Part shown: one piece after another, positions 25,590 through 30,380 of the stretch | Layout of the letters: every line of letters starts with the position of its first letter | Position numbering within the stretch: position 1 is the first letter of the stretch | Assembly (NCBI GenBank): GCA_002412425.1 | Contig: DHVB01000026.1 | Span: 1-30,380, forward strand | DNA: 30,380 nt | Direction of reading: 5' to 3' | Source: Bacteroidales bacterium UBA5219 | Lineage (GTDB): Bacteria > Bacteroidota > Bacteroidia > Bacteroidales > ML635J-15 | The notes under the pieces: generated by a model | The model's database searches: none | The model's input: the letters and a program-made list of their open reading frames with translations, nothing else | What the model was told of the DNA's origin: nothing | Position numbers and translations under genes: made by a program

Positions 25590-26624
25590 ATGAAGAAGAA
25601 ATATTATGTTTTAATTTTAATTTTTGTTTTATTAGTTGGAATTTTAATGTTTTTTGTGTTTTCAAAAAAGAAAGCAGAGTTTGAAGTTGATATTTCAAAA
25701 ATTGAGTTAAACATTGAAATAGAACGATTTGATAAAGATTTTGAAAGGTTTTCCAAAGGAGATTTTTATACTCAAGTTGCATTTATGGAAAAAACATATC
25801 AAGAGTTTTTTGAAGTATATAATTATGAAATAATAGCAATTGGTGGAGCAGACAATTCGGCTTATTTGTCTTATGTAAATACATTTTTAAATGATTTTTC
25901 TGTTGTTCAAGCACGAAAATATGTTGAAAAAGAATATTCTAAACTAGATGATGTGAATGAAGATTTGACTTACGGGTTTAAACATTTAAAATATTATTAT
26001 CCCGATGTTAAAATTCCTCGCTTTGTTTCTTTTATTGCTGGATTCAATCAGTCGGTTGTGCTCACTGAAGATTTTATTGGAATAGGTTTAGATAAATATT
26101 TAGGTAATGATTGTGAATTGTACGATATGTTGCAAATTCCTGATTTTTCAAAATCTGAAATGACGAGAGAGCAAATTGCAATTGATGTTTTGTCGGCTTG
26201 GGCAGAAGCAGAATACCCTTTTTATAGCGATTCCGAAAATTTATTGGAAAATATGATTTATAATGGTAGAAAGTTGTATTTCTTGCATTCTATGTTTCCA
26301 AATTTTAAACCTGAAAGAATTAATAAATATACAAAGGAACAATTAGATTTTTGTGAAAAATTTGAACGCGAAATGTGGACTACAATAGTTGAAAATAAAT
26401 TGTTGTTTTCTACTGACGCTTTAACAATTAAAAAGTTTGTTGGCTCAGCACCTTTTACATATCAATTTGGTCCAGATAGTCCACCAAGAACAGGCAATTG
26501 GTTGGGTTTTAAAATAGTATGCTCATATATGAAGAATGAAGATGTAAGTCTTGAAGAATTGATGGAAGAGGTTGATTATCAAAAGATTTTGAATTTGTCA
26601 AAATATAACCCAAAATATAAATAA
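25590..26624 (+). CDS. gldB: Gliding-motility protein GldB homologue
   Basis: A 344-residue protein matching GldB, a membrane-associated protein needed for gliding in Flavobacterium; its biochemical role is not established. Landmarks are IERFDKDFERF near residue 40, the YQEFFEVYNYEI segment, YYPDVKIPRFVSFIAGFNQSVV and GIGLDKYLG near 165. GldB is normally a lipoprotein, but the N-terminus here (KKKYYVLILIFVLLVGILMFF) has no Cys after the hydrophobic run and then reads SKKK, so it looks like a signal anchor. Start ATG at 25590 is preferred over the upstream TTG at 25548, which lies in the -7 element. The gene stop directly abuts the stop of the convergent DUF4924 gene. Confidence 0.82.
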   Translation: MKKKYYVLILIFVLLVGILMFFVFSKKKAEFEVDISKIELNIEIERFDKDFERFSKGDFYTQVAFMEKTYQEFFEVYNYEIIAIGGADNSAYLSYVNTFLNDFSVVQARKYVEKEYSKLDDVNEDLTYGFKHLKYYYPDVKIPRFVSFIAGFNQSVVLTEDFIGIGLDKYLGNDCELYDMLQIPDFSKSEMTREQIAIDVLSAWAEAEYPFYSDSENLLENMIYNGRKLYFLHSMFPNFKPERINKYTKEQLDFCEKFEREMWTTIVENKLLFSTDALTIKKFVGSAPFTYQFGPDSPPRTGNWLGFKIVCSYMKNEDVSLEELMEEVDYQKILNLSKYNPKYK

Positions 26625-27152
26625 TCAAGATTTGAGTTTTTTATACTCAAATGCTAAGTTTGCCATTAAATTACTAAAAGTTTGCATTGCTTGCATTGTC
26701 TCGCTAGAAATAGTTTGATTTTTTATTCTTAATAATAGTAAAGAATGAAGTGCATCAATGCAGGTTTTTACATCACCCTCGTTTGCGTTATTAGAAAGTT
26801 TTTTAAACTCTTCAATATTAGGTTTTGCCCACCTGTAAAGTTCTTGGTGTTTATATGAGTTTTCTTGGTTTAATAATTTTTGATTTAATTCCTCAAGTTC
26901 GTCAATTATGTTTTTTATAAAACCGAAATCACCTTGCTTATCAATTTTCTCGGTTTTAATTAAATTTATTAAATCCAAATACCAGTCTCTGATTTTAATT
27001 TTTATTTTTTCACTTGTTTTATATTGGTCTATGATAAGTTTGTTTATTTCTTCAATGTCGCAATTTGCAAGTCTTATAATATCTTGAATTTGTCTGATAT
27101 AAATTATGTACTCAATTATATTCTCTTTATATTTTTGTTCTGCAATTATCAT
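26625..27152 (-). CDS. DUF4924 family protein
   Basis: A 175-residue, probably cytoplasmic, largely helical protein. The N-terminus, with MIIAEQKYKENIIEYIIYI and IQDIIRLANCDIEEIN, fits the DUF4924 family, which is common in Bacteroidota and has no known function. There is no signal peptide or membrane segment. Its start overlaps the stop of the S4-domain gene by 4 bases, so the two are co-translated. It converges on gldB with no gap between the stop codons. Confidence 0.75.
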   Translation of the reverse strand: MIIAEQKYKENIIEYIIYIRQIQDIIRLANCDIEEINKLIIDQYKTSEKIKIKIRDWYLDLINLIKTEKIDKQGDFGFIKNIIDELEELNQKLLNQENSYKHQELYRWAKPNIEEFKKLSNNANEGDVKTCIDALHSLLLLRIKNQTISSETMQAMQTFSNLMANLAFEYKKLKS

Positions 27153-27529
27153 AAGTTGTTTTCTTGTATTTTATTAATTAATCTTCTTTCTTTTTTTGTT
27201 GGTCTTCCGCTTCCTTTGTCTCTGATAATAAATGCTGTTTCAATATTTTTTAGTTTATCTAATTCTGATTGAGGAGTGGTTTCAACAATAAGGTCGGGAA
27301 CCAGTTTAGCAGATACTCGCTTATCAGTGAGTTTTAATATTTTGTATGATCTAATTATAGGTGGATTTTTTATAAAAATAACATCTCCAATCTTAACATT
27401 TTTTGAAGGCTTAACAGCATTATCATTGATTAAGACATGCCCTTTATTGCATTTCTCTTGAGCTAAATTACGAGTTTTGAATAATCTAACCGCCCACAAA
27501 AATTTATCTATTCTTAAATTTTCCTCCAT
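27149..27529 (-). CDS. S4-domain RNA-binding protein, Hsp15 type
   Basis: A 126-residue basic protein with an S4 RNA-binding domain: MEENLRIDKFLWAVRLFKTRNLAQEKCNKG, then HVLINDNAVKPSKNVKIGDV. This is the layout of HslR/Hsp15, which binds stalled 50S subunits carrying peptidyl-tRNA. The C-terminal tail is basic and ends KGSGRPTKKERRLINKIQENN. A second ATG four codons upstream, at 27541, is possible, but the predicted transcript starts near 27548, so the 27529 start is more likely. It is the first gene of the pair with DUF4924. Confidence 0.88.
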   Translation of the reverse strand: MEENLRIDKFLWAVRLFKTRNLAQEKCNKGHVLINDNAVKPSKNVKIGDVIFIKNPPIIRSYKILKLTDKRVSAKLVPDLIVETTPQSELDKLKNIETAFIIRDKGSGRPTKKERRLINKIQENNL

Positions 27530-27553
27530 CACTATCAACATTTAATTGAAATA

Positions 27554-27561
27554 CAAAGATA
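27554..27561 (-). promoter_or_regulatory. Putative -7 element of the S4-DUF4924 pair
   Basis: TATCTTTG on the minus strand matches TAnnTTTG, with a T-rich TTTT about 18 bases upstream. Predicted leader before the ATG at 27529 is about 18 bases. Confidence 0.5.
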
Positions 27562-27694
27562 TTAAAAAAGGATTGATGGAAAAACACAAACTTTTATCTG
27601 ATGTTTGTAATATGTTGATTTTCATAGGGATATGGGGTTGTTAAATAAAAGTTAATAAAAAAGTAAATTTTTACAATCCTAAAAATATATTTTA

Positions 27695-27702
27695 TAACTT
27701 TG
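27695..27702 (+). promoter_or_regulatory. Putative -7 element of the CAP-OmpA gene
   Basis: TAACTTTG matches TAnnTTTG, with a T run (27668-27672) about 22 bases upstream. This predicts a start near 27709 and a long leader of about 115 bases that contains the tandem repeat. Confidence 0.5.
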
Positions 27703-27720
27703 TAGCTGAGAATTTAGTGT

Positions 27721-27801
27721 TTTTTTTATTGATTTTATGAATTTTATTCATGCAAAAATATTTTTTTATTGAATATTATTACTTATTTTTATGCAAAAAT
27801 A
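27721..27801. repeat. Imperfect tandem repeat, two units of 40-41 bases
   Basis: Each unit starts TTTTTTTATTGA (27721 and 27761) and ends ATGCAAAAATA (27750-27760 and 27791-27801); the interiors differ. Both lie in the predicted 5' leader of the CAP-OmpA gene. Confidence 0.65.
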
Positions 27802-27825
27802 ATATTAACTAAATATAATACTTAA

Positions 27826-30243
27826 ATGAGGAAGATTTTTACCAGTATCGTATGTTTAGCACTTGTTTTTAGTGTTAATGTTCAAGCTCAAAAAACCTTT
27901 ATGGAAGGTGATATTTTGAGTAGTGATCCAATTAATCCAGAGAATTTTAATGATAAATTGTTTCAAGATGTATTAGTTTATAAAATTAATACATATATGG
28001 ATTCTCTAGGACTCGAAGGCTTTGAGATTCATGATTTTTTTATAAATCCAGCTAGGGAACATGCTACTTATATGGCAGAAACTGGCGAAGCAAACCTCAC
28101 AGGTTCTGGACGTGCTGGAACAGTTAGAGATAGGTTGGCTTATGCCGGCGGTACAGGCGTAGGAGCAGAAGTGGTTGCAAGAGCTAATATAAGGACAGCT
28201 AATGAATATATTAGTTATGACGAATTGGCAAATCAAACATTGGATAAGTGGAAAACTGGAAAATATTCAAAAGATTTGTTGTCACAAAAATACTTTTTTA
28301 TAGGAGCTAGTGGTAAAGTTGACGCATCGCAAAAAAGAGTTTTTGTTTCTGTGTATATGGGTAATTATGCTTCATTTATCTCAGGTGCTGGTAATGTGTT
28401 AGAGTTGGCAGCTCCAATTTCTGTAAAGTCACAGGGGTTAAAAGTTTATGACGAAAAAATATGTAAGAAAACAACAAGGAAAATGCCCGATGTTGTTGAT
28501 TTACAAGAAGGACTTTCGATTAATGACAACGGCGAAATTGTTTTTAAATATAATGATTTAAGAAAATTTAGACGTTTTATCAGAGCTTCGAAAGATGGCT
28601 TAGCAGTAGATATTGTTCAAAAAGACCAATTTAATCGTTGTAAGTCAGAAAATATTGTCGATTATTCTAAGGTAAACATTGGCTTCATGACTAAAAAAAT
28701 GTTTTCAAAAAAAATATATAAAAAGAATATAGCCGAAGGCGAGGGCAGAAGAAAAAAAGTAACAAAATTAGAAGTTGTTTTAGGTCAATTACCTGCTGGT
28801 TTTGACCCTCAAAACATTGAGTTGAATTTGATGGTTATTAAAGAAAAACATGTGTGCCACAACATCCCTCAATCATGGGTTGATACAAAAATTTATGATT
28901 TTGTTCCTAAAATTGCTTTAATGCCCGATACTATACTTCCAGCAGGAATAAGCGAATATGCACCAACAGCAACCTCAACAGAGTTGAATTTTAGAATTCC
29001 ATTTGAACAAGGAAAATTTACTTATCAACCTGACGATATGAAGCCTGTGTTAGCAGCTTTGAATGAACCAGATTTTATTATTAACAAAATCTTTATTGAA
29101 GCATATTCTTCTTTAGAAGGATCTATAGCTGAAAATGCAGCTTTACAAAAGAGAAGAGCAAATAGTATTGTTAAGGCTTTAGAAGAAAATCAAAATGCAA
29201 GTATTGTGGATTCTGTAATAACTGCACCAAACTTAAAAGATTTACAAAACGACTGTAAAGGAACTATTTTTGAAGATGTTTGTGATATGGATCTTGAACA
29301 AGCAGTTAGATATGTAAATTCAAAGGCAAAGGAAATGGAAATGTTTTTAGAAAACCATAGATATGCAAATGTTACTATTTGGATTACTTATGATATTGAT
29401 GGAGAAAAAGAACAAAAATATGTTGTAACACAATTTAATAGAGCTGTTGAAGCAGGACAAATAAATACTGCACTTGCAATTCAAAAATATATTCTAAAAA
29501 GAGTTGTGGAAGGAAGATATAACGAAAATGTTGTTGCCGACATGAAAATACCTTCAGGCAAAGAATATGTTGGATTAAATATGAATAAAATTTGGTTAAC
29601 TCAATTTATTTATATGGATGTACTTGACGAAGATTATTTAACAAAAATTGATGACTTAAATAAATTAGACCAAACAAATATTTATGTTGATTTTAATGAT
29701 GTATTATGTAAAGTAACTTTAACAGATCTTGATAATGACCGCACTCAACAAACTTTACAAAATCGTATTGACAAAATGTATAACACTTCTTTACGTGTTG
29801 ATTTAGTTGATTTGTTGAATATTGAGTTGCAATATCAAATTATGGATATTTATAAAGATTCATTAGGCTATGATCATCCATCTGTTGTAAAAGCTATGAA
29901 TAAAATGAAAGAGATTATTCATATTGACGAGTTAACATGGGCAAATTCTTTGAAATTAGCTAGTGTATTTATCAATCACTCTGATTATGAATATGCTATA
30001 AGATTGCTAGAACCTTGGATTAAAGATGAAAGCATTCCATTTGTGTATTTAACAACTTATGCTACAGTTTGTTCAAAAGTAGATTATAAAGTACATTCAA
30101 ACAATTTTGTTTATGCATTAGATAGAATCAGAAAACAAGATCCTGAGTTTTTATGCGATTTGTTTAAAGGCGATAAACTATCTGTGCAAACTTTTGTAAA
30201 TACAAGAGTTAAACAGTTGTATTGCGAGACTTGTAAAAAGTAA
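27826..30243 (+). CDS. Exported CAP-domain/OmpA-like fusion protein
   Basis: An 805-residue protein with a signal peptide (about 1-21, ending NVQAQ). Residues 38-183 look like a CAP (SCP/PR-1) domain: VLVYKINTYMDSLG, NPAREHATYMAETGEANLTG, RDRLAYAGGTGVGAEVVAR and the closing VFVSVYMGNYASFISGAG. A middle region of about 200 residues has no recognised domain. Residues about 395-530 resemble an OmpA C-terminal domain (IFIEAYSSLEGSIAENAALQ, then RRANSIVKALE), which normally holds proteins to peptidoglycan. The last 270 residues are largely helical, partly TPR-like (LASVFINHSDYEYAIRLLE). The very end is LYCETCKK, with no type 9 sorting domain. It is monocistronic. The function is unknown; location in the periplasm or outer membrane is inferred. 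Confidence 0.78.
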   Translation: MRKIFTSIVCLALVFSVNVQAQKTFMEGDILSSDPINPENFNDKLFQDVLVYKINTYMDSLGLEGFEIHDFFINPAREHATYMAETGEANLTGSGRAGTVRDRLAYAGGTGVGAEVVARANIRTANEYISYDELANQTLDKWKTGKYSKDLLSQKYFFIGASGKVDASQKRVFVSVYMGNYASFISGAGNVLELAAPISVKSQGLKVYDEKICKKTTRKMPDVVDLQEGLSINDNGEIVFKYNDLRKFRRFIRASKDGLAVDIVQKDQFNRCKSENIVDYSKVNIGFMTKKMFSKKIYKKNIAEGEGRRKKVTKLEVVLGQLPAGFDPQNIELNLMVIKEKHVCHNIPQSWVDTKIYDFVPKIALMPDTILPAGISEYAPTATSTELNFRIPFEQGKFTYQPDDMKPVLAALNEPDFIINKIFIEAYSSLEGSIAENAALQKRRANSIVKALEENQNASIVDSVITAPNLKDLQNDCKGTIFEDVCDMDLEQAVRYVNSKAKEMEMFLENHRYANVTIWITYDIDGEKEQKYVVTQFNRAVEAGQINTALAIQKYILKRVVEGRYNENVVADMKIPSGKEYVGLNMNKIWLTQFIYMDVLDEDYLTKIDDLNKLDQTNIYVDFNDVLCKVTLTDLDNDRTQQTLQNRIDKMYNTSLRVDLVDLLNIELQYQIMDIYKDSLGYDHPSVVKAMNKMKEIIHIDELTWANSLKLASVFINHSDYEYAIRLLEPWIKDESIPFVYLTTYATVCSKVDYKVHSNNFVYALDRIRKQDPEFLCDLFKGDKLSVQTFVNTRVKQLYCETCKK

Positions 30244-30263
30244 AATTTATTAATAAGTTAAAA

Positions 30264-30380
30264 GGCGGTGTCTCATAAGTGTCAAACTGCTTCGTTGCTT
30301 TCAATATTCGGACTCAGTCACGTACACTTCGGCTTTGCTCAGTGCAACGCTTCATGTACGCTCCTTCGTCCTCAATTTCA
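30264..30380. repeat. Edge of a probable repetitive or insertion element
   Basis: From GGCGGTGTCTCATAAGTGTC to the window end, base composition changes abruptly to visibly GC-richer DNA with no open frame. The start resembles the terminal repeat of an insertion sequence. An inverted repeat CGTACA (30321-30326) / TGTACG (30355-30360) lies inside. The element runs off the window, so its identity is not shown. Confidence 0.5.

Noticed and set aside
26631..26651. Inverted repeat TTTGAGT / ACTCAAA at the gldB-DUF4924 junction
   Set aside because: Only 7 bp, lies in DUF4924 coding DNA and has no T run after the stem, so I do not call it a terminator.
1..30380. CRISPR arrays, tRNA and rRNA genes
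   Set aside because: No regularly spaced direct repeats and no tRNA- or rRNA-like sequence were noticed on either strand by eye; a covariance-model scan was not possible.

Overview
This 30.4 kb window is AT-rich chromosomal DNA from a member of the Bacteroidota. Three things point there: the gene set (PorG/DUF6089, GldB, DUF4924, a Bacteroidota-type HtpG and a type 9 secretion sorting domain), several matches to the Bacteroidota promoter consensus TTTG-N19-TAnnTTTG, and a lack of obvious Shine-Dalgarno sequences. GldB, PorG and the sorting domain suggest a type 9 secretion system, possibly with gliding. The order cannot be fixed from this sequence.

Layout. 1-870: a Fic-family gene broken by one extra base in an A run. 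871-6451 (minus strand): htpG with its own promoter and terminator, a receiver domain with a C-terminal membrane tail, an exported protein of unknown function, a class III aminotransferase, and an orphan LytTR response regulator whose end overlaps the aminotransferase start. 6526-7323: murI, directly behind an intrinsic terminator. 7372-16460 (minus strand): a long envelope-biogenesis operon, in transcription order a CBS-ACT protein, a one-POTRA BamA-like protein, NadK, two PorG-like barrels, UppS, BamA and two Skp/OmpH chaperones. Its promoter overlaps, back to back, that of pdxJ (plus strand).

17316-19544: a membrane pyrophosphatase whose residues indicate a K+-dependent, probably Na+-pumping enzyme. 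19721-20814: a thioredoxin-like protein with a type 9 sorting domain, translationally coupled to a small putative lipoprotein. 20836-22026: a CPBP membrane protease with a long C-terminal domain. 22166-23018: an MscS channel gene with two frameshifts. 23056-24717: a two-domain NAD+ synthetase in which the glutaminase nucleophile Cys is Ala. 24829-27541: an outer-membrane barrel, GldB, a DUF4924 protein and an Hsp15-like S4 protein. 27826-30243: an 805-residue exported protein joining a CAP domain to an OmpA-like domain, behind an imperfect tandem repeat. The last ~117 bases are visibly richer in GC and look like the edge of a repetitive or insertion element.

Together the centre of the window is a housekeeping cell-envelope locus: cell-wall precursor supply (UppS, MurI), outer-membrane protein folding and insertion (two Skp, BamA, a BamA-like protein), and type 9 secretion (PorG-like proteins). 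The most notable observations are the NadE Cys-to-Ala change, the hairpin covering the PorG start region, the membrane-tailed receiver protein, the secreted thioredoxin/lipoprotein pair and the CAP-OmpA fusion. No CRISPR array, tRNA, rRNA or complete mobile element was seen, and no stretch longer than 300 bases lacks a gene.
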